Shown here: in pieces, positions 15,088 through 24,950 of the stretch
Layout of the letters: each line of letters opens with the position of its first letter
Numbering within the stretch: position 1 is the first letter of the stretch
NCBI GenBank assembly: GCA_947488435.1
Contig: CANKZG010000007.1
Span: 16,749-80,748 of the forward strand
Source of the DNA: an uncultured Flavobacteriaceae bacterium
Lineage (GTDB): Bacteria; Bacteroidota; Bacteroidia; Flavobacteriales; Flavobacteriaceae
DNA: 64,000 bases
Reading direction: 5' to 3'
The notes under the pieces: generated by a model
Told to the model about the DNA's origin: nothing
What the model saw: the letters and a program-made list of their open reading frames with translations, nothing else
Database searches by the model: none
Translations under genes and position numbers: made by a program

Positions 15088-15642
15088 ATGATTGAAACTA
15101 CGACAAATAATAAAATATATCTTCAAATCTTTGATAAAGCCATTCGGGTTTTTACAGGGTTTATGGTAGCCATTTATGGTTTAGCGAAGCCGTTTCAATT
15201 TAGTTATATTAAGGAATACATTGGAGATGAAGTTATTTCTGAGCTAACTGGCATGCAGTTAATGTGGTATTTTTTTGGTTATTCTAGCATAGTTCCTATT
15301 ACCATAGGTGTTTTTCAAGTTATCGGTAGTATTTTTTTACTTTTTAATAAAACAAAGCTCATTGGAATAGCCATGCTTCTACCTATTCTTTTTAACATCG
15401 TGCTATTTGATCTAGTGTATGAAGTAAATCTTGGAGCAACTATTTATGGTATTATTTTTTTGATCTTTTTATTGCTATCTGCCGCAATAGATTTTAAAAG
15501 AATAATTATTGTCTTTAAAAGTCTTATAACCTACACCCATGACTACTCGAAAAAGGAGACGATTACGATTTGGGTATTGGGTATATTTTTTGGCATTTTA
15601 ATTTTTTTCTTTTTTCAACTTCTCCTTAATTACAACCACTAA
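15088..15642 (+). CDS. DoxX-like integral membrane protein inside the trp operon
   Basis: This 184-residue protein has about four membrane segments in the DoxX-like arrangement (roughly 15-32, 62-84, 88-108, 111-132) plus a C-terminal segment (about 158-180). It lies between trpD and trpC with gaps of 3 and 2 bases, so it must be co-transcribed and answer to the trp attenuator. It has no known enzymatic role in tryptophan synthesis. Transport of tryptophan, an intermediate or a precursor, or a redox function as suggested for some DoxX proteins, would be guesses. The DoxX assignment rests on topology and is moderately certain. Confidence 0.75.
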   Translation: MIETTTNNKIYLQIFDKAIRVFTGFMVAIYGLAKPFQFSYIKEYIGDEVISELTGMQLMWYFFGYSSIVPITIGVFQVIGSIFLLFNKTKLIGIAMLLPILFNIVLFDLVYEVNLGATIYGIIFLIFLLLSAAIDFKRIIIVFKSLITYTHDYSKKETITIWVLGIFFGILIFFFFQLLLNYNH

Positions 15643-15644
15643 GA

Positions 15645-16427
15645 ATGAATATTTTAGACAAAATAGTGTTTGACAAAAAGAAAGAAGTTCTTCTTAAAAA
15701 ACAACTTATACCTGTTTCGCAATTGGAAGCTTCAGTATTATTTAATACCCCTGTAAAGTCGTTGGCAAGTGCACTACAAAATGCCAATTTTGGAATTATA
15801 GCAGAGCACAAACGAAGATCCCCTTCCAAATCAACAATTAATCAGAAACTTAATGTTGAAGATGTCGCGATTGGGTACAAAAAAGCAGGAATAAGCGGAA
15901 TGTCTGTACTTACTGATGGCAAGTATTTTGGTGGGTCTTTAGATGATTTATTATTGGCACGAGCAGCAGTTAATATACCGCTTCTTCGTAAAGAATTTAT
16001 TATAGATGAATATCAAATAATTGAGGCTAAGGCCCACGGAGCAGATGCGATTTTATTGATTGCAGCAATTTTAAGTCGTGAAGAAATTAAAAGTTTTTCG
16101 CAATTAGCGAAAAGTTTAAATTTGGATGTTTTACTTGAAGTGCACAATGAAACCGAACTCCATAAATCGCTTATGCCATCTTTAGATATGTTAGGCGTAA
16201 ACAATAGAAACTTAAAAACCTTTATCGTAAGCTTGGAAACAAGTAAAACGTTATCTGATTTGATTCCTAGCGATTTCATAAAGGTTTCCGAAAGTGGTAT
16301 TAGTAACACAGAAGCTATCAAAATGCTTAAAGGCTATGGGTATCAAGGTTTTCTGATTGGGGAAAATTTCATGAAAACGGATAATCCGGGAGAAAGTGCA
16401 GCACAATTTATGAACCAATTAGTGTAA
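15645..16427 (+). CDS. trpC: Indole-3-glycerol phosphate synthase
   Basis: This 260-residue (beta/alpha)8 barrel begins MNILDKIVFDKKKEV and shows IIAEHKRRSPSKS (about 49-61, substrate-binding Lys), YKKAGISGMSVLTDGKYFGGS, LRKEFIIDEYQI, LLEVHNE, GVNNRNLKTF and VSESGI. It closes the indole ring from CdRP. It is monofunctional, with trpF as a separate gene 3 bases downstream, unlike the fused TrpCF of E. coli. It starts 2 bases after the DoxX-like gene. Confidence 0.97.
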   Translation: MNILDKIVFDKKKEVLLKKQLIPVSQLEASVLFNTPVKSLASALQNANFGIIAEHKRRSPSKSTINQKLNVEDVAIGYKKAGISGMSVLTDGKYFGGSLDDLLLARAAVNIPLLRKEFIIDEYQIIEAKAHGADAILLIAAILSREEIKSFSQLAKSLNLDVLLEVHNETELHKSLMPSLDMLGVNNRNLKTFIVSLETSKTLSDLIPSDFIKVSESGISNTEAIKMLKGYGYQGFLIGENFMKTDNPGESAAQFMNQLV

Positions 16428-16430
16428 CGG

Positions 16431-17093
16431 ATGAAGTTGAAAGTATGTGGCATGCGGTACACTAAAAATATAGCTGAGATAACAGCTATTGCTCCCGATT
16501 ATATGGGTTTTATATTCTGGGAACCTTCATCTCGATTCTTTAAAGGAGTTATTCCAAAATTACCTGCTTCGATTAAAAAAGTGGGCGTTTTTGTCGACGC
16601 TCCCATCCAGAAAATAATAGAACTAATAGAAATCCATCAATTACAAGGGGTACAATTACATGGTAAAGAGGATCCTTCATATTGTAAAAATTTAAAAGCC
16701 TCTTTAGCACAAAAACAGCATAAAGGCCAAAATACCATTGAAATTATTAAAGCTTTTTCTATTGGCAATGATTTTGATTTCGATAGACTTAAACCTTATG
16801 AAGAAGTTTGTGATTATTATCTTTTTGATTCTAAAGGAAAGCTTCCAGGTGGCAATGGCTATACCTTCAATTGGGAAGTACTAAAAGATTATCCGGCTAC
16901 CAAACCCTATTTTTTAAGTGGCGGAATTGGGCCTGAGGAATTAGATAATGTCAGGAAATTTTTAGAAACTCCCGCATCCAAATACTGCAAGGTTATAGAC
17001 GTAAACAGCAGATTTGAATTAGAACCTGGTCTAAAGAATAGTGCTTCTCTCAAAGCGTTTAAAAAAAGCTTATCAAAAAACAACAAAAATTAA
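16431..17093 (+). CDS. trpF: Phosphoribosylanthranilate isomerase
   Basis: This 220-residue protein begins [10 protein letters not shown] with the catalytic Cys6. It carries [11 protein letters not shown] in the middle, [16 protein letters not shown] with the general-acid Asp, then [11 protein letters not shown] and [13 protein letters not shown] phosphate-binding loops. It isomerises PRA to CdRP between the TrpD and TrpC steps. It is slightly longer than the usual ~205 residues because of a lysine/glutamine-rich insertion near residues 85-95. It is followed by trpB after 10 bases. Confidence 0.95.
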   Translation: MKLKVCGMRYTKNIAEITAIAPDYMGFIFWEPSSRFFKGVIPKLPASIKKVGVFVDAPIQKIIELIEIHQLQGVQLHGKEDPSYCKNLKASLAQKQHKGQNTIEIIKAFSIGNDFDFDRLKPYEEVCDYYLFDSKGKLPGGNGYTFNWEVLKDYPATKPYFLSGGIGPEELDNVRKFLETPASKYCKVIDVNSRFELEPGLKNSASLKAFKKSLSKNNKN

Positions 17094-17103
17094 AGCATTA
17101 ACT

Positions 17104-18285
17104 ATGTCATATCATGTAAATGAAAAAGGGTATTATGGAGCGTTTGGAGGAGCATATATCCCTGAAATGCTATATCCAAATGTGGAAGAATTGCGTCGCA
17201 GTTATTTAAATATTATGCAAAAAGATGCTTTTCAAAAAGAATTCCATCAACTTTTAAAAGATTATGTAGGAAGACCCAGTCCACTTTATTTTGCAAAACG
17301 TTTATCCGAAAAATACAATACTAAAATATACCTTAAAAGAGAAGATCTTAATCATACTGGAGCGCATAAAGTCAACAATACCATAGGGCAAATATTGATG
17401 GCCAAAAAATTGGGCAAGAATAGAATTATTGCGGAGACTGGAGCGGGCCAACATGGGGTAGCCACTGCAACCGTTTGTGCACTTATGGGAATTGAATGTA
17501 TTGTATATATGGGAGAAATAGATATTGCAAGACAAGCCCCTAATGTGGCTCGAATGAAAATGCTTGGAGCTTCCGTTGTCCCCGCATTATCTGGAAGTAG
17601 AACTTTAAAGGATGCTACAAACGAAGCTATTCGAGATTGGATAAACAATCCCATAGACACGCATTATATTATCGGATCGGCTATTGGACCTCATCCATAT
17701 CCGGATATGGTAACACGGTTTCAATCGGTAATCTCTAAAGAAATCAAAACACAATTACTGGAAAAAGAAGGACGTGATAATCCGGATTATGTGGTTGCCT
17801 GTATTGGTGGAGGAAGTAATGCTGCAGGTACTTATTATCATTTTTTAGATGATGAATCGGTAGGTATTATAGCGGTTGAAGCTGCAGGAAAAGGAATCCA
17901 TTCTGGCGAGAGTGCCGCCACTTCTGCTTTGGGGAAGGAAGGTGTTATCCATGGTTGTAAAACCTTGCTAATGCAAACACAAGACGGGCAAATTACAGAA
18001 CCTTATTCCATTTCCGCAGGATTAGATTATCCCGGTGTTGGTCCTATGCACGCACATCTGTATCAAACTGGCCGCGCAGAATTCTATTCGGCAACAGATC
18101 AGGAAGCGATGGCAGCAGGATTGGAGCTCACAAAACTTGAAGGTATTATCCCAGCTATAGAAACGGGGCATGCTTTAGCCATTTTTGAGCATAAAAAATT
18201 TAATCCGGATGATCTTGTAGTATTGAGTCTTTCTGGAAGGGGAGATAAAGATTTAGACACCTATATTAACTATTTTAACCTCTAG
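17104..18285 (+). CDS. trpB: Tryptophan synthase beta chain
   Basis: This is 393 residues from [20 protein letters not shown]. An upstream GTG in frame exists, but it lies inside trpF and the family start is clearly this ATG. PLP-binding Lys89 is in [11 protein letters not shown], the phosphate-binding loop is GGGSNAAG, and [19 protein letters not shown] and [11 protein letters not shown] are present. It condenses indole with serine in the alpha2-beta2 complex with TrpA. This is the TrpB1 type that partners with TrpA. Confidence 0.97.
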   Translation: MSYHVNEKGYYGAFGGAYIPEMLYPNVEELRRSYLNIMQKDAFQKEFHQLLKDYVGRPSPLYFAKRLSEKYNTKIYLKREDLNHTGAHKVNNTIGQILMAKKLGKNRIIAETGAGQHGVATATVCALMGIECIVYMGEIDIARQAPNVARMKMLGASVVPALSGSRTLKDATNEAIRDWINNPIDTHYIIGSAIGPHPYPDMVTRFQSVISKEIKTQLLEKEGRDNPDYVVACIGGGSNAAGTYYHFLDDESVGIIAVEAAGKGIHSGESAATSALGKEGVIHGCKTLLMQTQDGQITEPYSISAGLDYPGVGPMHAHLYQTGRAEFYSATDQEAMAAGLELTKLEGIIPAIETGHALAIFEHKKFNPDDLVVLSLSGRGDKDLDTYINYFNL

Positions 18286-18300
18286 CAAACCACATAAAAA

Positions 18301-19062
18301 ATGAACAGAATTCTTAAAAAGCTACAGGAAGATAAAAAATTACTCTCTATTTATTTTACCGCAGGGTATCCTGAGCTTACCGATACGGTAAACATAATAC
18401 AGCAACTCGAACAAAGTGGTGTAGATATGATAGAAATAGGACTTCCGTTTAGCGATCCACTTGCTGACGGACCAACTATTCAGGAAAGTTCTACGATAGC
18501 CTTAAAAAATGGTATGCATACTGAATTGCTATTTGATCAACTTAAGGATATTCGAAAATCGGTAACTATTCCACTTATAATTATGGGGTACTTTAATCCT
18601 ATGCTACAGTATGGAGTGGAAAAATTTTGTAAAAAATGCAGTGAGTTGGGTATTGACGGTTTAATTATGCCAGATCTTCCTTTGGATGTGTATCAAGAAA
18701 AATACCAAGATATTTACAAAAAATACAATTTAAGCAATGTGTTTTTAATCACACCTCAAACCAGTGAAGAACGCATAAGAGAAATCGACACAGTATCAGA
18801 CAGTTTTATATATATGGTAAGTTCGGCTAGCACTACTGGAGCTAAAAGTGGATTTGGAAGCGAACAAAAACAGTATTTTGAGCTTATTGCAAATATGAAT
18901 CTCAAAAACCCTCAAATTGTAGGTTTTGGCATTAGCAATGCAGCAACTTTTAATCAAGCTACGGCATTAGCTAAAGGTGCAATTATAGGATCTGCATTTA
19001 TTAAATATCTCTCCAAAAATGGTATTGCCACTGTTAGTGATTTTGTAAAACGAATTCGCTAA
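18301..19062 (+). CDS. trpA: Tryptophan synthase alpha chain
   Basis: This 253-residue (beta/alpha)8 barrel has catalytic Glu45 in MIEIGLPFSDPLADGP and the second acidic residue Asp56 in the same block. It also has MGYFNPML, DGLIMPDLP, LITPQTSEERI, SSASTTGAK and GFGISN. It splits indole-3-glycerol phosphate to indole and glyceraldehyde 3-phosphate. It is the last recognisable trp gene, starting 15 bases after trpB. No terminator is evident before the M20 peptidase gene 32 bases downstream. Confidence 0.96.
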   Translation: MNRILKKLQEDKKLLSIYFTAGYPELTDTVNIIQQLEQSGVDMIEIGLPFSDPLADGPTIQESSTIALKNGMHTELLFDQLKDIRKSVTIPLIIMGYFNPMLQYGVEKFCKKCSELGIDGLIMPDLPLDVYQEKYQDIYKKYNLSNVFLITPQTSEERIREIDTVSDSFIYMVSSASTTGAKSGFGSEQKQYFELIANMNLKNPQIVGFGISNAATFNQATALAKGAIIGSAFIKYLSKNGIATVSDFVKRIR

Positions 19063-19094
19063 ATTTAGCTTTTCTAATATCCCTATAGTCATAC

Positions 19095-20594
19095 ATGAAA
19101 AAGATTTTTTTATTTCTTTCCGTTCTATCTTTATTCTCAACAGCTGCTCAAGAATCCGCAGCCTTAAAATCTCAAGTTCGACATTCTATTGATGAACTTC
19201 GTGATTTTGTTTCTATCCCTAATGACGCTTTAGATGAAGCTGATATGAATAGAAATTTAAGTTGGCTCACCTTAAAATTTGGCGAGCGAGGCTTTAATGC
19301 TTCAAGACTACCAACTGAAGGTATTCCTTTATTTTTTGCCGCATTACCTATTCAGGATGAAAAACCAACAATTCTTTTTTATATGCATTTTGATGGGCAG
19401 TCGGTGGATCCCTCAAAATGGGATCAACCCAATCCGTATAATGTTGTTTTAAAAGAAGCAAATGGTGAAGAATGGAAAACTCTTCCTTTCGAAGATTTAG
19501 ATGACGATATTAATTATGATTGGCGTTTGTTTGGAAGAGCTACTTCAGATGATAAAGGGCCTATTGTAATGTTTCTAAATGCACTGGATCTACTAAGAAA
19601 GAACAATATGGAACTGCCATTCAACATCAAGGTTATTTTGGATGGAGAAGAAGAACGAAGCAGTAAACCGTTGCCAAAAGCGGTTAAGCAATATCGGGAA
19701 TTATTAGAGGCGGATTTTTTAGTTATTACTGATGGTCCTGTTCATATTTCAGAAAAGCCAACTGTAGTCTATGGCTGTAGAGGTATCACCACACTATCAC
19801 TTACCACCTATGGACCAATTAAACCACAGCACAGTGGCCATTATGGTAATTATGCCCCAAATCCGGCATTTCAATTAGCTCAGCTATTGACTACAATGAA
19901 GGATACAGAGGGGAAAGTGTTGGTTGATGGTTATTATGATGGTATTTCCATAGACGAATCAACCCTAGCAATTTTAAAAAGTGTACCCGATGATGAAACT
20001 ACCATCAACGCCAGATTGCAAATAAAAACTCCCGAAAAAGTAGGTGCATTTTATCAAGAATCTTTACAATACCCCTCGCTAAATGTTCGAGGTTTAGGTG
20101 CGGCGTGGATTGGTGAAAAGGCAAGAACAATTGTTCCTAGTAGCGCAACTGCCGAACTAGATTTACGTTTAGTTCCCGAATCTGATGGAGGTAGGTTGAA
20201 AAATTTGGTTAAAAAACATATTCAAAATCAAGGATTTTATGTCACCAACACAACGCCAACTGCAGAAGAGCGCCAAACACATGATAAAATAATAACAATT
20301 ATCGAGGGTAGTGTTACCGACTCGTTTAGAACTGATTTAAATCATCCTTATGGAGATTTCATTGTTAATACCTTAAAAAACACGTTCAATGAAGAGGTTG
20401 TTCAGATTAGAATAATGGGAGGTACTGTACCTATCGCTCCTTTTATAAATGAGTTAAACATTCCAGCATTTATTGTGCCTATGGTAAATCCTGACAATAA
20501 CCAACATAGTCCTAATGAGAATCTTAAAATTAGTCAGATCGCATATGGTATTCAAGCCTTTTACGGGCTTTTAAGTGCCGAGATTCCGAAATAA
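19095..20594 (+). CDS. Secreted M20-family metallopeptidase
   Basis: This 499-residue protein has an N-terminal signal peptide (MKKIFLFLSVLSLFSTAAQ). The M20 zinc-binding residues are visible: His in YMHFDGQSVDP, Asp in GRATSDDKGP, Glu in DGEEERSS, Asp in VITDGPVH, and His in NNQHSPNENL near the C-terminus. Family members are di-zinc exopeptidases or deacylases. Secretion suggests peptide scavenging. It stands 32 bases after trpA and could be read through from the trp operon, but a link to tryptophan is not evident. Confidence 0.9.
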   Translation: MKKIFLFLSVLSLFSTAAQESAALKSQVRHSIDELRDFVSIPNDALDEADMNRNLSWLTLKFGERGFNASRLPTEGIPLFFAALPIQDEKPTILFYMHFDGQSVDPSKWDQPNPYNVVLKEANGEEWKTLPFEDLDDDINYDWRLFGRATSDDKGPIVMFLNALDLLRKNNMELPFNIKVILDGEEERSSKPLPKAVKQYRELLEADFLVITDGPVHISEKPTVVYGCRGITTLSLTTYGPIKPQHSGHYGNYAPNPAFQLAQLLTTMKDTEGKVLVDGYYDGISIDESTLAILKSVPDDETTINARLQIKTPEKVGAFYQESLQYPSLNVRGLGAAWIGEKARTIVPSSATAELDLRLVPESDGGRLKNLVKKHIQNQGFYVTNTTPTAEERQTHDKIITIIEGSVTDSFRTDLNHPYGDFIVNTLKNTFNEEVVQIRIMGGTVPIAPFINELNIPAFIVPMVNPDNNQHSPNENLKISQIAYGIQAFYGLLSAEIPK

Positions 20595-20599
20595 TTATA

Positions 20600-21268
20600 T
20601 TATTGAAAAAACTTGGCATATTGCAAGACGCGATAATCCAACGTATTAAAATTTGGGTTACTTTTTTTCATACGCTTGTAATCAGCTAAACTTCCTATAG
20701 CTCTGTTTGCTGCTCCTGAAGGTGCGGTAAGTGAAACAGTTTTAATAATTCTACCCGTATTTGGAAGGGTAAACTGATGAATTCGTGGAACCACATCCGA
20801 TACTACTTCATACATCACCTGATATTCCTTCAATTGTTTTCTAAAAAAGTACTCAGGACCATTTTTGCTATTTCCTCCCATAAATAACAAGGTTGTGATA
20901 TTTGTAAACTCGTGCAGGTATCCTATTATATTTCGCAGTTTCACTTGCTTCATACCCAGATCAGAGGCATCAATCTTATCGCGTTCTGCACTTGCAACAA
21001 TATCACAAACTCCTATTTTTTTTTGTAGTAAGAATTCCTTGCGTTGTTCGGTGGCTTCAGGTGTGGTTTCATATTTTAAATTCAATTCAAAAATTCGATC
21101 TAAAATGGGCCATAGCATACCACCTCTGCTTCCATAACAAAAATCAACATCGTCATGTTTTAAAGTTCCCATGGTAAACCTTGGAGGTGGTAAAGTACCA
21201 ATAATCAACTTGGTAGCTTCTTGAAATAGAAAAGGCTTATACGGATGGGTATGTAGAAAAGACTTCAT
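20600..21268 (-). CDS. Uracil-DNA glycosylase superfamily protein
   Basis: This 222-residue protein has the shape of a uracil-DNA glycosylase-fold enzyme. An early LIIGTLPPPRF motif (about 22-32, the place of the catalytic GxDP-type loop) is followed by DFCYGSRGGMLWPIL and, at the C-terminus, VSLTAPSGAANRAIG (about 179-193), which resembles the HPSP-type substrate loop. Usual catalytic residues are not clearly conserved, so activity on uracil or another base is uncertain. It ends 6 bases from the convergent M20 gene and follows the TPR gene closely. Confidence 0.72.
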   Translation of the reverse strand: MKSFLHTHPYKPFLFQEATKLIIGTLPPPRFTMGTLKHDDVDFCYGSRGGMLWPILDRIFELNLKYETTPEATEQRKEFLLQKKIGVCDIVASAERDKIDASDLGMKQVKLRNIIGYLHEFTNITTLLFMGGNSKNGPEYFFRKQLKEYQVMYEVVSDVVPRIHQFTLPNTGRIIKTVSLTAPSGAANRAIGSLADYKRMKKSNPNFNTLDYRVLQYAKFFQ

Positions 21269-21276
21269 AATAAAAG

Positions 21277-22005
21277 TTAGGAAGAAAGTGCATTTAACAT
21301 CTCTCTTGCCTTTGCAAAAATGGTTCTATTTAATCGCCTATTTTGTTTGGACATGCGCTCAGATTCTCCAATTAATTCATTAAGTACCTCTTCGGCTTTC
21401 TCTTTCTTTGCAATCCTATCATAAAACTGCGCCAAAGTTAATCGTTCGCTATAATTACTGTAAGGTGCGTCGAAAGTTACCAAATGTGTTTCCGCTTCAT
21501 CCCATCGACCTTCCTTCTCTAAAGCTAACCCCAACATGAATTGAGCTTCAGATTTTTTAAACTTAGGGCTTTCTTCTATTTCTTGTAGCTTATCTATCGC
21601 TTTTCCATAGTCCCCATTATAAAAATAAGCCACGCCAAGTTTTGTTATCCCATAAAAGTCACTTTTAAAGTTGCCCTTTAAAGCTGCGGTAAATTGTTCG
21701 ATGGATTTATCATATTGTTGCGCTTCCAAATAGGCATTAGCCAATTGCACTTGATTTTCAAAAGTTTCCGAAAATTGAAGCTGTTTTTCCAAATCAGTAA
21801 TACGCTTAGAGGGATTGATGGCAGTAACAATTCCATCTTGTACCTTATCGATATTTCCTTTTCTAAAAACCTTCGTAAAAAGGTAAACCAAACAACCTAG
21901 TAAGGGAAGAAAAATTATAGCTAGAAACCAATAGTATTCACTCTTATTTTGATAGCAATGATATAGGCAAAAACCCTGTAGTGCAATGATGAAATAAAAA
22001 TACAT
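21277..22005 (-). CDS. Membrane-anchored TPR protein with PLDc_N-like N-terminus
   Basis: This 242-residue protein has two N-terminal membrane segments (about 2-18 and 27-45) with WFLAIIFLPLLGCLVYL, similar to the PLDc_N/cardiolipin-synthase N-terminal segment. Tetratricopeptide repeats follow over about 70-210 (for example QVQLANAYLEAQQYDKSIEQF and LGVAYFYNGDYGKAI). TPRs are protein-protein scaffolds, and no catalytic part is seen. It lies 8 bases upstream of the uracil-DNA glycosylase-like gene in transcription order, probably in the same unit. Confidence 0.8.
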   Translation of the reverse strand: MYFYFIIALQGFCLYHCYQNKSEYYWFLAIIFLPLLGCLVYLFTKVFRKGNIDKVQDGIVTAINPSKRITDLEKQLQFSETFENQVQLANAYLEAQQYDKSIEQFTAALKGNFKSDFYGITKLGVAYFYNGDYGKAIDKLQEIEESPKFKKSEAQFMLGLALEKEGRWDEAETHLVTFDAPYSNYSERLTLAQFYDRIAKKEKAEEVLNELIGESERMSKQNRRLNRTIFAKAREMLNALSS

Positions 22006-22088
22006 GTCGTAAAAATAACAACTTATTTGATACTCGTAGAAAATTTACGATTTACTTTTAAAAATAGGCCTGACACCCTGTTGTTAAA

Positions 22089-24635
22089 TTAAGCTGAATT
22101 TCTACTAGCATTAATATTACCGTATAGGGATCGTGTAACTATTTTTTCATACAAAGCTTTAAAATCTGTTTGCCCGCCTATTTTCTGCAATGCGTATTGC
22201 TGAATCACCAATAATGGAAGTACAATATTTTCCCTTATTTTAATCGATTCCCTAGAAATAGTTTCTTTTTCCATTAGAATTTCCATTCCAGAAATTTGCA
22301 AAAGCATTTCTTTAGAAAGTTCATATTCTTTATGCAAAATACTCCAAAACTCCCCATACTCTTCATCCTCTTTCATATAGCTTGTCAGTTCAAAATAACA
22401 TTTTGACAAAGACATCATACTATTCATCATTAAGGCTTGAAAAAAGGGAACTTCTTTAAAGAGCGTTTTTACTTCTTCAATTCTCCCTTGTTCTTTGAAC
22501 GTTTTTAGTGCTGTTCCAATTCCAAAATATCCAGGAACATTTTGTTTTAATTGACTCCAAGAACCTACAAATGAGATTGCTCTTAAATCGGTAAGTTCAA
22601 GTTTTGCCTTATTTCCTCTTTTCCCTGGTCTACTTCCAATATTTGCCTTCGTATAATACTTTAAAGTACTCATATTCTCGAGATAAGGCATAAAGCGATC
22701 ATGATGCTTTAAGGCATCATATTTTTCAAAACTCAATTCAGAAAGTTCTTCTATTAATTTTCGAGATTCTTTCGAAATGGTATTTTCCTTTCCAAAAATA
22801 TTATTCGAAAGTCCTGCTGTCAGTAACTGTTCGCAATTGTATATAAATTGTTCTTTAGTACCATAGGTACTTGTAATTGTTTGCCCCTGAATCGTTAGTT
22901 GAATTTCATTATTTGCAACATCTTTGGTTTGAGCAGCATAAAAGCGGTGTGTTTTACCTCCCCCTCTTGCTGGCGGACCTCCACGTCCATCAAAAAATAA
23001 AGCTTTAATATTGTTTTGTTCACATACTGAAGATAATGTTTCCTTGGTTTTGAGAATAGACCAATTTGCTTTTAAATATCCTCCATCTTTAGTTCCATCT
23101 GAAAAACCTAACATAATGGTTTGCTTAGCGTCTCTTCTTCCTAAATGCGCTTTATACTCAGGTAAGCTAAATAAATATTGCATTGTATCTTCGGATGTTT
23201 CCATTCCCTTCATAGTTTCAAATAAGGGAACAATATCAAATGTAATTTCCTCATCTTTCCATCCACACCATCGAAACAAACCGTATACAAACAGTACCGA
23301 AAATATGTCTTCGGAATTGCTAATAATATAGCGATTGCAGCCTTCCTCTCCATTTTTTTCCTGAATGGATTTTAGCTGCGTTATATTTTTGATCGTATCA
23401 GAAACAATAGCTTCTTCGTAATCATCTTTCGTTAGCGAAAGTTTTTCATGCAATAATAAAGACACCAATTCCTTTTGCGAAAGCTCTTCTAAATTTTCTT
23501 TTATAAATCCATGTTTTATAAGAACGGCTGTAATAACCTTGATATGCATTCCATGATCTTGCCTTACATCAAGTGTAGCGAAATGCGTTTTAAAAATTTT
23601 AACCTTATCAATAAGTTGATCCAGATCTTTTACATACAATCCGTGATATTTTTCAACTAATAATGACCGGATAGTAAGTAACGCACCTATTATAGATTTA
23701 TAACTTACCAATTTATTGGCATCAAACATGGCTAAATACAGGCTGTCTCTAAGCTCATTAAGATGCTCCTGAAGCTCTTTAAAAGTAAGCTTTTGTCGTA
23801 ATTCTTTCAGATCATTATAGTAACATTTCATTAAGGTAACCCTTAATTCATTTGCTACATCTTTGGTAATATCAGAAGTAACATATGGGTTCCCATCTCG
23901 ATCTCCACCTGGCCAAAACCCAATTTTCATAATATTATGATTCTCAAAATTACCTGTACTAATATTCCCCCTTATATACGAAAACAAATCCCCTACAGCA
24001 TCATAATAAACATGTCGCATGGTATAAATAATATTCTTAGCCTCGTCTAAGGGCGTTGGTTTTTTAGCATTTATCAAAGAGGTTAGCCCTAACTGTTGCA
24101 GAACTACATCAATCTCGTCAATCTTATCTTCTAATATTAAGGATCGAAGATTACTTATAATATCAAGAACTGCCGGTGTATAAAATTGTGTTGGGTGTGC
24201 GGTAAGTACAATACGCGCACTAAAAGTAGAGAGTTTTTGAGCGATTTTATCCCAACTTTTATTTTTATCTACAAATTGGAAATAATCCTTAATTGAAAGG
24301 GAGCTACTGTGTTCCTGTAATTTTGGAAATGCAGCATCTTCTACACTATCATACAATACTACCTGACGCTCTACATATTGAATAATTCGAAACATAAAAT
24401 CAATTCTATCCTTTTCCGATGCTATGCTTACAAAATTTTGAAAAAAAGATTCTAAAATTTCTTTCGGATTACGACCTGATTTTAAACCCTTTTGACACTG
24501 ATCTAACAGCAACGGAATAATCATTCCAACATTTTCAATATTCCGATATGGCAAATTAAGAAACAAGCTGTTATATACATTAAACTTGTTATTTACCGAT
24601 TTCTTAAATTCTTCTAATCTTTCTAGCTGCTGCAT
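22089..24635 (-). CDS. ppc: Phosphoenolpyruvate carboxylase
   Basis: At 848 residues this is close to the family size of ~880. The N-terminal half carries catalytic His in VLTAHPTQ (near residue 146) and the FWPGGDRDGNP site. The C-terminal half has IMLGFSDGTKDGG, the glycine-rich loop GRGGPPARGGG (catalytic Arg), and IGSRPGKR. The extreme C-terminus is RNSA rather than the usual QNTG, an unusual tail on a residue normally involved in allosteric Asp binding. It makes oxaloacetate from PEP and bicarbonate to refill the TCA cycle. Confidence 0.93.
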   Translation of the reverse strand: MQQLERLEEFKKSVNNKFNVYNSLFLNLPYRNIENVGMIIPLLLDQCQKGLKSGRNPKEILESFFQNFVSIASEKDRIDFMFRIIQYVERQVVLYDSVEDAAFPKLQEHSSSLSIKDYFQFVDKNKSWDKIAQKLSTFSARIVLTAHPTQFYTPAVLDIISNLRSLILEDKIDEIDVVLQQLGLTSLINAKKPTPLDEAKNIIYTMRHVYYDAVGDLFSYIRGNISTGNFENHNIMKIGFWPGGDRDGNPYVTSDITKDVANELRVTLMKCYYNDLKELRQKLTFKELQEHLNELRDSLYLAMFDANKLVSYKSIIGALLTIRSLLVEKYHGLYVKDLDQLIDKVKIFKTHFATLDVRQDHGMHIKVITAVLIKHGFIKENLEELSQKELVSLLLHEKLSLTKDDYEEAIVSDTIKNITQLKSIQEKNGEEGCNRYIISNSEDIFSVLFVYGLFRWCGWKDEEITFDIVPLFETMKGMETSEDTMQYLFSLPEYKAHLGRRDAKQTIMLGFSDGTKDGGYLKANWSILKTKETLSSVCEQNNIKALFFDGRGGPPARGGGKTHRFYAAQTKDVANNEIQLTIQGQTITSTYGTKEQFIYNCEQLLTAGLSNNIFGKENTISKESRKLIEELSELSFEKYDALKHHDRFMPYLENMSTLKYYTKANIGSRPGKRGNKAKLELTDLRAISFVGSWSQLKQNVPGYFGIGTALKTFKEQGRIEEVKTLFKEVPFFQALMMNSMMSLSKCYFELTSYMKEDEEYGEFWSILHKEYELSKEMLLQISGMEILMEKETISRESIKIRENIVLPLLVIQQYALQKIGGQTDFKALYEKIVTRSLYGNINASRNSA

Positions 24636-24950
24636 GTATCAATTTCTTTTGGTGTCTCTAAAACTGTTTGCAATTTACCTTTTATTGAAGGCATAAATAT
24701 CGTTATTCCTTTAGTATTCACTCGGTGGATTTTAACTAAATAACAAAATATGGCATCGAAACCACAAAACAAACATATTTCACAACAATAATTACAGTAA
24801 TTGTGGATACACATGTACATTTACCGTGTAATAAAGAAGTAATTTTTTCATTTTCATATAGTGTTCTCGTAAAAGGGTCTTGTTTTAAAGCAAGGCTCTT
24901 TTTGATTTAAATATAAAATGAAAAAAGGTATAGGTTTCTGCTAAGTTAAA
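24636..24950. other. Gene-free interval between ppc and yaaA
   Basis: This 315-base interval separates two minus-strand genes. A possible -7 element for ppc (TATGTTTG, minus strand, 24770-24777) would leave a leader of about 130 bases. The yaaA terminator candidate lies at its right. A short minus-strand frame rich in Cys and Tyr (about 24623-24820) overlaps the ppc start and looks non-coding. I see no RNA gene here. Confidence 0.5.
24872..24901 (-). terminator. Intrinsic terminator downstream of yaaA
   Basis: AAAGGGTCTTG and CAAGGCTCTTT form an 11-bp stem with two G-T pairs around an 8-base loop, followed on the minus strand by TTTT. It lies 50 bases after the yaaA stop codon. Confidence 0.5.

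Noticed and set aside
17041..17103. Upstream GTG start for trpB
   Set aside because: It would add 21 residues encoded inside trpF. The conserved TrpB N-terminus begins at the downstream ATG.
24623..24820. 65-codon minus-strand frame with many Cys and Tyr upstream of ppc
   Set aside because: Overlaps the ppc start in another frame, A/T-rich, no similarity. More likely the ppc leader.
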